Source of the DNA: Haloarcula pelagica
Lineage (GTDB): Archaea; Halobacteriota; Halobacteria; Halobacteriales; Haloarculaceae
Assembly (NCBI RefSeq): GCF_030127105.1
Contig: NZ_CP126161.1
Span: 744,001-808,000 of the forward strand
Reading direction: 5' to 3'
DNA: 64,000 nucleotides
Below, piece by piece: positions 42,043-55,722 of this stretch. Position 1 is the first letter of the stretch. Each line of letters opens with the position of its first letter. The notes under the pieces were generated by a model that ran no database searches, was not told the origin of the DNA, and worked only from the letters and a program-made list of their open reading frames with translations. A program made the translations under genes and the position numbers.

Positions 42043-42053
42043 TGTATAAATCT
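42043..42053 (-). promoter_or_regulatory. TATA-like box of the 52-residue protein gene
   Basis: Plus-strand GTATAAATC; on the minus strand GATTTATAC lies ~27 bp before the ATG at 42020. Confidence 0.5.
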
Positions 42054-42113
42054 CGCCTTCGGGGGCGGTTTTGCGGTGTGTCGCCGGTCCCGAGTAGACG
42101 CCGGCGAACCCCC

Positions 42114-43214
42114 TTACAGCACGCCCATATCGGTCAGCCGCTCGGGGAGGTAGGTGTCGGTCACGAAGTCCAGCCCGCGGGAGGCAAGCGCCTGCTGCTC
42201 GGCCTTCTTCCCGATGTCGAGCTGGAGTTCGATCTGTTCCTCCCAGAACTCGGTCTGGAAGCGCGGGTCCTCCAGTTCCGACTCCAGGGCGTTGATGTCG
42301 GAGTCCGACAGCGGGTCCGTCGGGAGGTCGTACTCGACGATGTCTTCCGGGCGGATGCCCACGAACTGCGCCTCCGGCGTCGCCAGGTACTCAGAGAGGT
42401 GCGCGGACTTGATCGAGCCGTAGGCGACCGAGCCGTAGATGCGGTACGACCAGGGGTCCCCGTCAGTGAAGACCACGACCGGGAGGTCGAGTTCGTCGTG
42501 GAGCCGTTTGGTGATCCGCCGGGTCGCCCGGGCCGGCTGGCCCTTCAGGTGGACGACGATGACGTTGTGCTCCTCGTCGAAGCCGTTCTCGACCAGCCGG
42601 TCGCGCATCCCGCCGGTCTCGACACAGAGGACGAAGTCGGCGTCGTTGTCCAGGAACTCGATCGTGTCGGGGTTGTTCGGGATCTGGTAGCCGCCCTCTC
42701 CCACGTCCTCCTGACAGTGGATGACCCGCTCGCCACGCCGGGTCTGTTCGCGCAGTTCTAGAGGCCCCATGATCGTCGCGCCCGACTCCTCGGGACGCAT
42801 GTGGAAGTCCTCGCGAGTCACCTCAGAGACGATCTCCAGGTCCTCGATGAGCTGGTTCGACTCGTCCTGGCTGGAGAACTGGGCGTCTTCGAGGTCCCAG
42901 GACTCCGAGAGGTAGTACAGTTCACGCAGGGTCGACGAGCGGTCCTCGTCCAGTTGTTTCGAGAGGAACTCGATGGTGTAGATCGCCTTCAGGAGCTTCT
43001 GTGCGCCCGAGACGGACTTTGCCGACCGCGTGGAGGTGCGGTCGCCGTACACCCAGACGTGCTTGTCCTCGTCGTACTCGATGTTTGACTTCGTCCGGGT
43101 GGGAATCGTCATGGTCGGTACGTCCCCCTGGGCGAACTGGTCGTAGAACTCCGCCGCGAGGTCGATCAGTTGCTCGCGGGCCTCCGTCGAATCGGGTGTC
43201 GTGCTCTCGCTCAT
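42114..43214 (-). CDS. top6A: DNA topoisomerase VI subunit A (catalytic, Spo11-like)
   Basis: 366 residues. Cuts and rejoins both DNA strands. The catalytic Tyr lies in [12 protein letters not shown]; the Toprim Mg-binding motif is [11 protein letters not shown]; other conserved blocks are [12 protein letters not shown] and ETGGMRDRL. Length matches Sulfolobus Top6A. ATG at 43214 is used, 1 bp after the top6B stop; an ATG at 43223 would give an 8-bp overlap. Cotranscribed with top6B and divergent from gyrBA. Confidence 0.95.
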   Translation of the reverse strand: MSESTTPDSTEAREQLIDLAAEFYDQFAQGDVPTMTIPTRTKSNIEYDEDKHVWVYGDRTSTRSAKSVSGAQKLLKAIYTIEFLSKQLDEDRSSTLRELYYLSESWDLEDAQFSSQDESNQLIEDLEIVSEVTREDFHMRPEESGATIMGPLELREQTRRGERVIHCQEDVGEGGYQIPNNPDTIEFLDNDADFVLCVETGGMRDRLVENGFDEEHNVIVVHLKGQPARATRRITKRLHDELDLPVVVFTDGDPWSYRIYGSVAYGSIKSAHLSEYLATPEAQFVGIRPEDIVEYDLPTDPLSDSDINALESELEDPRFQTEFWEEQIELQLDIGKKAEQQALASRGLDFVTDTYLPERLTDMGVL

Positions 43215-43215
43215 A

Positions 43216-45603
43216 TCAGGCATCCACCGTCAGTTTCTCGTCTTCGATACCGTCGACCGAGACGGTGAACTCGGCCGCCTCGGTGACGCTGTACTCCAGA
43301 GTCGTTCGGTCGCCGGCGCCCACCGTCGGCGACCACTTGACGAACCACTCGCCGTCCATCTCGACGACCGTCGCGCCGTTGGTGTCTGTCGGCTCGGCGG
43401 TGACGATGTCGGTCAGTTCGATGTCGGCGTTCGTGTCGTCGTTGTTCTCGACGGTCAGCCGAACCGTGCCGTCCTCGACCTCCCGCTCGACGAGGACGTT
43501 GTTCATGATCCGGGCCAGCGAGTCGTCGATGTGTAACTCGTCGTTGCCGGTGACCTCGGTGAGCTTCTGGGCCATCTCCGGCAGGATGGTCGCCAGTTTG
43601 TTCTGCTTTTTGCGGCGCTGTTGCATCGACCGGCGCTTGTTGAGGTAGCTCTTGAGTTCGCGGGCGGCCTCCCGGATGGCGAGTTCGATCTCGTCTTCCA
43701 TCTCGGGGACGTTGGCGATGGCGTCTTTCGACTCGCTCGTGAACGGGACGTTCGTCGAGGCGACGTGGACCATCAACACGGCGGGGCCGTTGGGGATGCC
43801 GGAGCCGCCGGGCTGATCGAGGTTGTAGTTGCGCCAGTTGATCCCTTTGATCACGTCCGTCGTCGCACAGGCGCCCCGCTGGTAGACCAGCGGGACCCGG
43901 TTGGCAAAGCGCATCACGTCGATGGCACCCTCGGCGGGGATGTCCCCGCCGTAAGCGATGCCGGCTTCCACGATGAACGGGTCGCCCCCGTGGACGGCGG
44001 CGTCCCGGGTCGAGGCCGCGTAGAAGTCCGCGTCGAACTCCTTGCGAAGCCCCTGTTCGACCAACTCGGCGCTGATCGGGGCCAGACAGTCCGTCGGCGG
44101 CGCGATGATGTCGGTCTCGCGCATCGCCGAGAGCAGTTCGCTCGCCGTGTCGCGGTCGTCGGCCACGTCGGACACCGTCGGCGGGTCGTCGGGCACCCGA
44201 ACGGCCACGTCCCACAGCCGATCGAGAATTTTCTCGCGGGCCGTCTCGCCGAAGGTCTCGTCGTCCTGTTCCTCGGTCATGTCCGCGGCGCGGTCGACGT
44301 ACTCGCCGAGTTCGTCCCGGGTCAGCCGGTGGCGCCCGTCGCCGAACTTGTCCGCGAGTCGGCTGGCGAGGCCCTGGACGGCAGCGTCGTCCTTCCGCGT
44401 GGTCGTCGCCGCGTCGACCAGTTCGTAACAGTCGCTCGTCCGTTCGGCGGTGACGGCCGCCCAGGCCGCCTCGACGGCGTTCTCCCGGACCGTCGACCCG
44501 AACGTCGTGTCGTACTCGGCTTCTACGTCGGCGGCCGTCTCGTCGACGATCTCGGCGATCTCGTGGTGAGCGACCCGGTCGCTATCTTCGATTGCGTCGG
44601 CCACCCCGGCGGCGAACGCGGCGGTCGCGTCGGCGCCCTTGTTGGCGACCGCGTCCTCGACGGCCGCCTCGATCGCCTCGTCCTCGTGGGCCTGGGGCGG
44701 GCACCAGGCCATCCCGCGACCGTAGTGGCGGTCGTTGAAGTTCGCGATGACCTTGTCGGAGGTCTTGCCGCCGACGCGGGTGAACTCCTCCTGGAGAAAG
44801 CCGGAGATGGAGTAGGAGTCGGTCGCCTCCAGCATCTTCAACAGGGTACCGAGTTCGACGCCGTGGGGGTGGGGTCGGATCTCCTCGGTCTCATCGGGGA
44901 GGTCGGCGCCCTCGACGCGCTCGAACTTCTTCGGTTCGTCCAGCCCGGGTTCGTCGAACTCGATCCGGGCGTGGGGGTTGACGACCGCCGTGTCCTGGAT
45001 GTAGTCGTGCAGCGACGAGCGGGCCCGCATGTTGGCCTCCATCTCCAGTTCGATGCGGGTCCCGTGGGGGCGCTCCCAGGTGGTCGTCTCGTCGACGCTG
45101 ATCTCCGGTTCGTTCGTGTCGGTGTCGACGATGAGTTCGAAGTACTGGGCCTCGGACTGGCCTTTCGGCCGGGAGGTGATCTTGGCGGGTTTGCCCGAGG
45201 TGAGCTGTGAGTACAGGACGGCCGCCGAGATACCGATCCCCTGCTGGCCGCGGTTCTGCTCACGGGCGTGGAACCGGGAGCCATAGAGGAGCTTCCCGAA
45301 GATCTTGGGGAGCTGTTCTTTCGTGATCCCGGGGCCGTTGTCCTCGACGATCAGCCGGTAGTAGTCGCCGGCCTCCTGGATCTCGACGTAGATGTCCGGC
45401 CGGATACCCGCCTCCTCACAGGCGTCGAGAGCGTTGTCGACGGCCTCCTTGACGGCCGTCACGAGCGCCCGGGCGTCCGAGTCGAAGCCCAGCATGTGCT
45501 TGTTCTTCTCGAAGAACTCGGCGATGGAGATGGCCCGCTGGGACTCGGCCAACTCCTCGGCGATCCCCTCACCCTCGCCGAGTCGCGACTGATACGAAGT
45601 CAT
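43216..45603 (-). CDS. top6B: DNA topoisomerase VI subunit B (ATPase), with internal duplication
   Basis: 795 residues versus ~530 in Sulfolobus. GHKL ATPase motifs: [18 protein letters not shown] and [11 protein letters not shown] near the N terminus. The transducer and switch Lys region follow (~560-640). Two additions explain the length: a ~190-residue insert at ~305-495 built of two related ~63-residue units (322-384 and 404-467), and a C-terminal ~110-residue beta-rich domain ([20 protein letters not shown] and a final [13 protein letters not shown]). The start at 45603 has a minus-strand TATA-like box at 45631-45638. Confidence 0.95.
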   Translation of the reverse strand: MTSYQSRLGEGEGIAEELAESQRAISIAEFFEKNKHMLGFDSDARALVTAVKEAVDNALDACEEAGIRPDIYVEIQEAGDYYRLIVEDNGPGITKEQLPKIFGKLLYGSRFHAREQNRGQQGIGISAAVLYSQLTSGKPAKITSRPKGQSEAQYFELIVDTDTNEPEISVDETTTWERPHGTRIELEMEANMRARSSLHDYIQDTAVVNPHARIEFDEPGLDEPKKFERVEGADLPDETEEIRPHPHGVELGTLLKMLEATDSYSISGFLQEEFTRVGGKTSDKVIANFNDRHYGRGMAWCPPQAHEDEAIEAAVEDAVANKGADATAAFAAGVADAIEDSDRVAHHEIAEIVDETAADVEAEYDTTFGSTVRENAVEAAWAAVTAERTSDCYELVDAATTTRKDDAAVQGLASRLADKFGDGRHRLTRDELGEYVDRAADMTEEQDDETFGETAREKILDRLWDVAVRVPDDPPTVSDVADDRDTASELLSAMRETDIIAPPTDCLAPISAELVEQGLRKEFDADFYAASTRDAAVHGGDPFIVEAGIAYGGDIPAEGAIDVMRFANRVPLVYQRGACATTDVIKGINWRNYNLDQPGGSGIPNGPAVLMVHVASTNVPFTSESKDAIANVPEMEDEIELAIREAARELKSYLNKRRSMQQRRKKQNKLATILPEMAQKLTEVTGNDELHIDDSLARIMNNVLVEREVEDGTVRLTVENNDDTNADIELTDIVTAEPTDTNGATVVEMDGEWFVKWSPTVGAGDRTTLEYSVTEAAEFTVSVDGIEDEKLTVDA

Positions 45604-50200
<4,597 letters not shown>

Positions 50201-50222
50201 GACCGCGAGCGAAGCGAGCGGC

Positions 50223-50227
50223 TTTTT
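50223..50227 (+). terminator. T-run terminator after gyrA
   Basis: CTTTTTC follows the GC-rich GAGCGAAGCGAGCGG stretch 22 bp after the gyrA stop. A second T-run lies at 50236-50240. Confidence 0.5.
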
Positions 50228-50338
50228 CGCCCACGTTTTTGCGGTGAGTGGTGGCCGAGCGTTGTGTGCCTATCTGAGCCGGCGGCCACGTCAGCGAATA
50301 AAAACCTGTCGCCGATTGCGCTTGGTCGCAACCCGGCC

Positions 50339-50349
50339 TTTTATATAAT
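50339..50349 (+). promoter_or_regulatory. TATA box for the Tat lipoprotein gene
   Basis: TTTTATATAAT, a strong box, centred 34 bp before the ATG at 50378. It shows that the ATG at 50348 is inside the promoter. Confidence 0.6.
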
Positions 50350-50377
50350 GATCCCGGCGGTCGTCCGTCTACACGCG

Positions 50378-51595
50378 ATGGTCCCCGAGAAGACGACACG
50401 ACGTGAGGCACTCCGACTCGCCGCGGGTTCGCTCGCGGCCGGCACGGCCGTGAGTCTGAGTGGCTGTACCTCCGCACTGCCGCCGCTCGGCTCACAGTTG
50501 GATTTCGGCCGTGTCGACGTTCCCGACGCGGACGACCCGGCGTACAGACAGTGGCTACCGGCACCCGCCCGGATCGCCGACGACCGCCACCACTACGACG
50601 TGTTGGTCCGCCGACCGACCGCCCTCGACTACACCGCGCCAGTGCGGTTCGTGGTCCCGAAGAAGTCCCTGCTGACCGATCTCGACTACGTCGGCGTCGG
50701 CTACGCGAACTACGACCGCTTGCTCTCGACGCCCTTCGGCGTCGTCCTCGAAGGCCAGTTCGACGCGGCGACGGTCACGGCCACGCTGGCCGACACCGGC
50801 TACGCCCGTGACGGCGCCTTCCACGAGTACGACCTGTTCACCCGCGCGGACGACCCGCGGACGGTCGCGGTCCGTGACGGCACCGTGGTGTACGCGAACG
50901 AGCGCCGCCACGAGGCGGCCGACGTGCGAGCCCTCGTCGACGCCGAGGCCGGTCGTATCGACCGCTATCACGAGGCCGAGGACCGGTTCGCCCGGGCGAG
51001 CGCGGCCATCGGCGAGAGCCGCATGGTCGAGTTCCTCCGCCCGAACGACGCGCGTAGCTGGCTCAAAGCCGAGGGGTTTCGCTTCGACGGCGACACCGCG
51101 TACCACGTCGTCACCCACCTCTACCCCGACGGCGAGGCGGTCCCGACCGACCGACTCAAACAGCGCAGCGTCCAGAAGACGCTGCTGACCCGAGAAGTCG
51201 ACGCGTTCCACTACGAGGAACGCGGCCAGCGAGCGACGGTCGCCGGTCGGATCCCACCGGGCGAGGGGCTCGACCCCGCGACGGAGCCGTACCCGCCACA
51301 CGCCACCTGGGGCGGGGCCGTCGATCCCGACGCCGGGACCGCGACGCTCCGTCACGAGGCCGGCGAGCCCGTCGACCCGTCGAACCTGCGATTCGAACTG
51401 CGCTCCCCTGACGGGACTGTCGGAGAGGATGGGACGCCGTGGACCGGGGCCGATTCGGTCCGGCCCGGCGACACCACGACCGTCCCCTCGAACGGAGCGG
51501 CGTCGGCCGACGTGGCCGCGTCCACCCTCCAGTACACGGCCGAGGGCGCCAGCTACGGCTCGCTGTTCACTATCGAGACGGAGGGCGACGGATGA
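50378..51595 (+). CDS. Tat-exported lipoprotein of unknown function
   Basis: 405 residues. The N terminus holds a twin-arginine signal (TTRREALRLAAG) and lipobox (LSGCTS, Cys ~30). The mature part has no recognised domain; it contains repeated Asp-Arg-Tyr rich segments (VGVGYANYDRLLSTPFGVV, FDAATVTATLADTGYARDG, VRDGTVVYANERRHEA) and an Ala/Gly/Pro-rich C-terminal half. The order of a solvent-exposed beta domain and an ATP-independent helix bundle cannot be resolved. ATG at 50378 fits the TATA box. It lies 89 bp before a regulator gene on the same strand. Confidence 0.75.
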   Translation: MVPEKTTRREALRLAAGSLAAGTAVSLSGCTSALPPLGSQLDFGRVDVPDADDPAYRQWLPAPARIADDRHHYDVLVRRPTALDYTAPVRFVVPKKSLLTDLDYVGVGYANYDRLLSTPFGVVLEGQFDAATVTATLADTGYARDGAFHEYDLFTRADDPRTVAVRDGTVVYANERRHEAADVRALVDAEAGRIDRYHEAEDRFARASAAIGESRMVEFLRPNDARSWLKAEGFRFDGDTAYHVVTHLYPDGEAVPTDRLKQRSVQKTLLTREVDAFHYEERGQRATVAGRIPPGEGLDPATEPYPPHATWGGAVDPDAGTATLRHEAGEPVDPSNLRFELRSPDGTVGEDGTPWTGADSVRPGDTTTVPSNGAASADVAASTLQYTAEGASYGSLFTIETEGDG

Positions 51596-51684
51596 CCGTA
51601 GCGACCGCGCCCGCCGGCCGACAGACCCGACCCCCGTCCCCGCCTGCCGAGCCCCGCCACCACGGGAGGTTATTTCCCCAGCAC

Positions 51685-52044
51685 ATGACAGAGACATCTG
51701 TGGCCGAGGACACCGACCTATCGACCGTCGTCAGCCTCCTCGACGACGAGCACGCCCGGTCGATCCTCGTCGAGACGAGCGAGGAACCGCTGTCGGCGGC
51801 GGAGCTGAGCGAGCGGTGTGACGTGTCCGTCTCGTCGATCTATCGCCGCCTCGACCGACTAGAGGCGGCGAACCTGCTGGACGAACAGACACGACCGCGC
51901 CGCGACGGCCACCACGACACCGTCTACGCCTCCCTGCTGGGCCGGTTCGAGCTCACGATCCAGGACGGGAGCGTAGAGTGGACCGTCGAGGAGACCGACA
52001 CCGACGTGGCCGACGAACTCACCCGCCTCTGGGGGAACTTCTGA
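51685..52044 (+). CDS. Winged-helix transcriptional regulator (ArsR-like)
   Basis: 119 residues. Helix LSTVVSLLDDEHARSILVETS, then LSAAELSERCDVSVSSIYRRLDRLEAANL is a clean winged helix, with a wing RRDGHHDTVYASLL. The C terminus is short and acidic (EETDTDVADELTRLW) and has no ligand domain. The gene starts 2 bp before, and shares a transcript with, a small DUF7521-like membrane protein; this pairing recurs in Halobacteria and suggests the membrane protein signals to the regulator. Confidence 0.8.
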   Translation: MTETSVAEDTDLSTVVSLLDDEHARSILVETSEEPLSAAELSERCDVSVSSIYRRLDRLEAANLLDEQTRPRRDGHHDTVYASLLGRFELTIQDGSVEWTVEETDTDVADELTRLWGNF

Positions 52045-52045
52045 G

Positions 52046-52378
52046 ATGGTCGCACTCGGTTCACTCGTCGACGTGCTTACCGGCGCGGCGGCGACGGGGT
52101 CGGCCATCATCGGTCTCTACATCGGGGCCCACGCGTACCGGGGGCTCCGGCGCCACGGCGACCCCTCCATGCGATACCTCTCCATGGGGATGATCCTCCT
52201 GTTCGGCGTGACGTATCTGGTCGCGCTGCTCGGCCAGGGACTGATCGCCTCCCACGTCGTCGGGATCCGCTACCAGGGGGCGTTCCGACTCGTCGTCAGA
52301 CTGCTCCAGTTCGCCGGCCTGGGGCTCATCGCGTACTCCCTGCGGCTCGCCACCGACGGCGGGGCGCTCTCGCGGTGA
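52046..52378 (+). CDS. Three-helix membrane protein, DUF7521-like
   Basis: 110 residues with three membrane segments (~8-28, ~45-66 and ~83-102); the loop between 1 and 2 holds YRGLRRHGDPSMRYLSMG, the most conserved part of the family as I know it. No enzymatic motif is seen. It starts 1 bp after the stop of the winged-helix gene. Being small, membrane-bound and coupled to a regulator, it may act as a sensor or anchor for that regulator. Confidence 0.75.
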   Translation: MVALGSLVDVLTGAAATGSAIIGLYIGAHAYRGLRRHGDPSMRYLSMGMILLFGVTYLVALLGQGLIASHVVGIRYQGAFRLVVRLLQFAGLGLIAYSLRLATDGGALSR

Positions 52379-52416
52379 GTGAGGCCGGGCCGGTGGCGAC
52401 ACCGTGCGTGTGCGGT

Positions 52417-53331
52417 TCAGAGGATGCGTTCGCCGAACGCGCTGGCGACGAGTTCACAGGCCAGCTCCGCGGTCTGGTTGTGTTCGTCGAGGATCGGGTT
52501 GACTTCGACGACCTCCATCGATCGGAGCGACTCCCGGTTGTCGGCGACGTACTCCATGGCGACGTGGGCTTCCCGGTAGGAGACACCACCCCTGACCGGC
52601 GTCCCGACACCGGGTGCCTCCGTCGGGTCGAGCCAGTCCAGGTCTAGCGAGACGTGGAGCCCGTCGGTCCCGTCGGTCGCGATCGACAGCGCCTCCTGGA
52701 CGACCGCCGAGGCCCCGCGGGCGTCGATATCTGACATCGTGAACGCGGTCACGTCGCTGTCGGCGACCAGCCGTCTCTCCCCCTCGTCGAGGCTCCGCAG
52801 TCCGACGAGGACGACGTTCTCCTCGCTGACGCCCGGGACGTGTGCCCACCCGGCGTCAGCGAAGTATCCTTTTCCCAGGATGCCAGCGAGCGACATCCCG
52901 TGGATGTTGCCACTCGGCGTCGTCTGTGGCGTGTTGAAGTCCCCGTGTGCGTCGAACCAGACGATCCCGAGTTCCTCGTCGGGGTCGGTCGCCCCGTCGA
53001 CGGTCCCCATGGCGATCGAGTGGTCACCGCCAAGCACCAGCGGGAACTCGCCGTCGGCACGCGTCGCGGCGACGGCCGTCGAGATGTCCGCACAGACCTC
53101 TCGTGTCTGGGCGAGGAACTTCGCTCGGCCGTCGGGGAGCCCGTCCGCGTCCGGGTCCCCCTCCTCCGGTCGCGGGACCGCGATGTCACCGCCGTCGACA
53201 CAGTCGAGCCCGAGTGTCCCGAGCTGGTCTGCCAGTCCGCCGTACCGGATGGCGGACGGCCCCATGTCGACGCCTCGTCTGTCGGCGCCGAGGTCCATCG
53301 GAACGCCGAGGACGCGCACGTTCGGTCGCAT
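52417..53331 (-). CDS. rocF: Arginase (ureohydrolase family)
   Basis: 304 residues. The binuclear manganese site is complete: LGGDHSIAMG, WFDAHGDFNTP and VSLDLDWLDPTEAPG. The loop GNIHGMSLAG is typical of arginase. The predicted reaction is arginine to ornithine plus urea. Agmatinase or formimidoylglutamase cannot be excluded, but GGVSYREAH favours arginase. It is convergent with the DUF7521-like gene and divergent from a histidine kinase. Confidence 0.88.
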   Translation of the reverse strand: MRPNVRVLGVPMDLGADRRGVDMGPSAIRYGGLADQLGTLGLDCVDGGDIAVPRPEEGDPDADGLPDGRAKFLAQTREVCADISTAVAATRADGEFPLVLGGDHSIAMGTVDGATDPDEELGIVWFDAHGDFNTPQTTPSGNIHGMSLAGILGKGYFADAGWAHVPGVSEENVVLVGLRSLDEGERRLVADSDVTAFTMSDIDARGASAVVQEALSIATDGTDGLHVSLDLDWLDPTEAPGVGTPVRGGVSYREAHVAMEYVADNRESLRSMEVVEVNPILDEHNQTAELACELVASAFGERIL

Positions 53332-53370
53332 ACGTTCACTACGAGAGCCGCTAGCAAAAAAATGACACCA

Positions 53371-53376
53371 ATTAAG
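53371..53376 (+). promoter_or_regulatory. TATA-like box of the kinase gene at 53403
   Basis: ATTAAG is centred 30 bp before the ATG. Confidence 0.4.
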
Positions 53377-53402
53377 TCGGTCTGTCGGTTACATCTGGTA
53401 GC

Positions 53403-54956
53403 ATGGACCAGCGCGAGTCGCACCGATCGGACGCGGGATCGACGCACGTGCTCGTCGTCGATCCCAGTCCGACCCGGGGTGATCGACTCGCGGACAGGCT
53501 CGAAACCCACGCTGCCATCGAGGGGTACGCGAGCGCGTCCGTCGACGCGGCCATCGATCGGCTCGCCTGGCCGGATATCGACTGTCTGGTCGTTCGCCAC
53601 GACGGCGACGGGTTCGATGCCGTCGGGGCGGCCGAAACAATCTGTGAGAAACACCCCTGTCTTCCGGTCGTGTTGTACACGACTACGGAGTCGACGGTCG
53701 CCCAGGAGGCGGTTGGGACCGCGATCGACGAGTTCGTCGACGGAACCAGCGGTGACCGGGTCACCGAGCTTGCGGCCGCGGTCGAGGACACTGCGCTGGA
53801 TTCGACCGCACAGGACGACCTGACGACACCGCCGCTCGACGACCCACCGACCCCGAACGTCGATGCCGGGACTGTCGAGGAGTTGCTCTCGGCCGGCATC
53901 GACGCCGACCAGCTCTCCAGGCTCCTCCACAAGAGCCGGCTGTTCGATACGATCATGGAGTCGATCCCGGTCCACCTCTACATCAAGGACATCGACGCGC
54001 GACACCTCTACGTCAGTACCGGCTACTTCGAGGAGTCGCTCGACGAGTTCATCGGAAACACCGACCCCGAGATCGGACTCGTCGCCGACAGACACGCCCG
54101 ACGGGCACACCGGGAGGACGAGCACGTGATCAGGTCGGGCGAGCCGGTCCTGGACAAAGTAGAGTACCTGCCGATGCTCGATCAGTGGAACCTCACCTCG
54201 AAAGTGCCCTGGCACGGTCCCGACGGGGAGGTCGTCGGGCTCATCGGTGTGACCCGCGACATCTCGGCCCGCAAGGAGCGCCAGAACGAGGTCAGACGAC
54301 AGAACGAGCGTCTCGAACGGTTCGCCAACATGGTCAGTCACGACCTCAGGAACCCCCTCCAGTTGGCCACGATGCGACTCGAACTCGCCCGGCGGGCCGA
54401 CGACCCGACACAGCATCTCGACGACGTTGACGCCGCACTCCAGCGGATGGACGCCCTCATCGAGGACGTGCTCGCGCTGGCGAGACAGGGCAAGCGTGTC
54501 GTCAACCCCGAACCGATCGACCTCGACGAGGTCCTCCACATGGCCTGGAACTCCGTCGACGCACCGGACGCGACGTTCGTGCTCGCCTCGTCGCCGGGGA
54601 CGGTCCTCGGCGACGAGGGGCGCCTCCGACAGCTCGTGGCCAACGTCTTCCGGAACGCGATCGAACACGCCGGGACGGCAGTGACGATCAGCGTCGGCCG
54701 GCTGCCGGACGAGACCGGGTTCTACATCGAGGACGACGGCCCCGGGTTTCCGGACCCGGACGACAGCGAACTGTTCGAGGCCGGCTACACCACGAGCGAG
54801 ACGGGAACCGGCTTCGGGCTCTCGATCGTCGCCGAGATCGCCGACGCCCACGACTGGACCGTCCGTGCCACTACGGGCGACGAGGGCGGCGCGCGACTGG
54901 AGTTTACCGGCGTCGACAGACCGTCCTTCGACAGCCCCGAGCCTCGGGACAGCTGA
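53403..54956 (+). CDS. Cytoplasmic PAS histidine kinase with receiver-like N-terminal domain
   Basis: 517 residues. A receiver-like domain (~12-125) where the expected Asp position reads VVRHD (IDCLVVRHDGDG), so phosphorylation is doubtful; an acidic linker; PAS (~180-295: FDTIMESIPVHLYIKDIDAR); HisKA with SHDLRNPLQ (His ~312); HATPase with NVFRNAIEH, DDGPGFPD and TGTGFGLSIV. No membrane segment. No adjacent response regulator. The gene is followed after ~35 bp by a convergent PH-domain gene. Confidence 0.87.
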   Translation: MDQRESHRSDAGSTHVLVVDPSPTRGDRLADRLETHAAIEGYASASVDAAIDRLAWPDIDCLVVRHDGDGFDAVGAAETICEKHPCLPVVLYTTTESTVAQEAVGTAIDEFVDGTSGDRVTELAAAVEDTALDSTAQDDLTTPPLDDPPTPNVDAGTVEELLSAGIDADQLSRLLHKSRLFDTIMESIPVHLYIKDIDARHLYVSTGYFEESLDEFIGNTDPEIGLVADRHARRAHREDEHVIRSGEPVLDKVEYLPMLDQWNLTSKVPWHGPDGEVVGLIGVTRDISARKERQNEVRRQNERLERFANMVSHDLRNPLQLATMRLELARRADDPTQHLDDVDAALQRMDALIEDVLALARQGKRVVNPEPIDLDEVLHMAWNSVDAPDATFVLASSPGTVLGDEGRLRQLVANVFRNAIEHAGTAVTISVGRLPDETGFYIEDDGPGFPDPDDSELFEAGYTTSETGTGFGLSIVAEIADAHDWTVRATTGDEGGARLEFTGVDRPSFDSPEPRDS

Positions 54957-54990
54957 GCCCGCCACGCTGTCGAGAGCCGCGTCGGCGAGC

Positions 54991-55719
54991 CTACTCCGAC
55001 CGCGCTGTGTCCTGTTCGTCGGGTTCTGTCGCGGCCTGCCCTTCGTTCGGGCCGTCGGTCAGTTTCGAGCGGACCAGATCCGCGAACTCGCTGGGTTCGT
55101 AGATCTCGCCGACCGAGACAGTCAGCCCGCCACTCGCGCCGGATCGAACCGCGACCGTCCCCAACCCGAACAGCGATTCCCACGCCGACCGCCGTTCCTC
55201 GACGCCACGGACCTTCTCCAGCGGAACCTCGTTGCGCAGCAGCGAGATGAACCGGTACTCTTCGAGGACGCGCTGGTTCGTCAGGAAGTACGTCGTCAGC
55301 GTGTGCTGCCAGTACCGATACAGGCCCCTGGAAAACAGGAAGAATCCGACGGCGAACACGACGGTCGGCTGGATCAGCGGCCGCTCCGTGAAATACAGCA
55401 GATAGCCGGCGACGCCCAGGATCGGCGCCCCGACGATCGCTTCCGCGAGGGCGTTGCGCTGGGCCGGTTTCCGCTCCTCGACGACGTGTTCGTCGTCCCG
55501 CATCCGGGGCGCCTCCGGCGCGGCGACGAAGTGGACGTACGTCCCGAGGGCGACGACGAACAGCCCGAAGACCGACAGGGCGATCCCGACTTCCGGGGGT
55601 GTCGCAGGCTGTGACGCGACGAGTGGATACCGTGTCTCGAACTCGTAGAGATACACGCCGCCGGCGATCATCGGGAGCCCGAACAGTGCGCTCCAGACGG
55701 CTGGAAGTCCTCGTGCCAT
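54991..55719 (-). CDS. Membrane protein with PH-like domain (bPH_2)
   Basis: 242 residues. Four hydrophobic segments (~8-28, ~45-66, ~91-110 and ~114-135), then a PH-like domain: YFLTNQRVLEEYRFISLLRN, EVPLEKVRGVEERRS, and GLGTVAVRSGASGGLTVSVG. This order, a strand with LTNQRV followed by I/VPLEKV, defines bacterial PH-like (DUF304) domains. The C terminus is acidic. The gene starts 3 bp after a surface protein gene and is probably in its operon. Confidence 0.8.
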   Translation of the reverse strand: MARGLPAVWSALFGLPMIAGGVYLYEFETRYPLVASQPATPPEVGIALSVFGLFVVALGTYVHFVAAPEAPRMRDDEHVVEERKPAQRNALAEAIVGAPILGVAGYLLYFTERPLIQPTVVFAVGFFLFSRGLYRYWQHTLTTYFLTNQRVLEEYRFISLLRNEVPLEKVRGVEERRSAWESLFGLGTVAVRSGASGGLTVSVGEIYEPSEFADLVRSKLTDGPNEGQAATEPDEQDTARSE

Positions 55720-55722
55720 CAG

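Noticed and set aside
50201-50222. Possible strong hairpin GAGCGAAGCGAGCGG after gyrA
   Set aside because: The arms are direct-repeat-like and pair over only about 4 bp; kept only as part of the T-run terminator.
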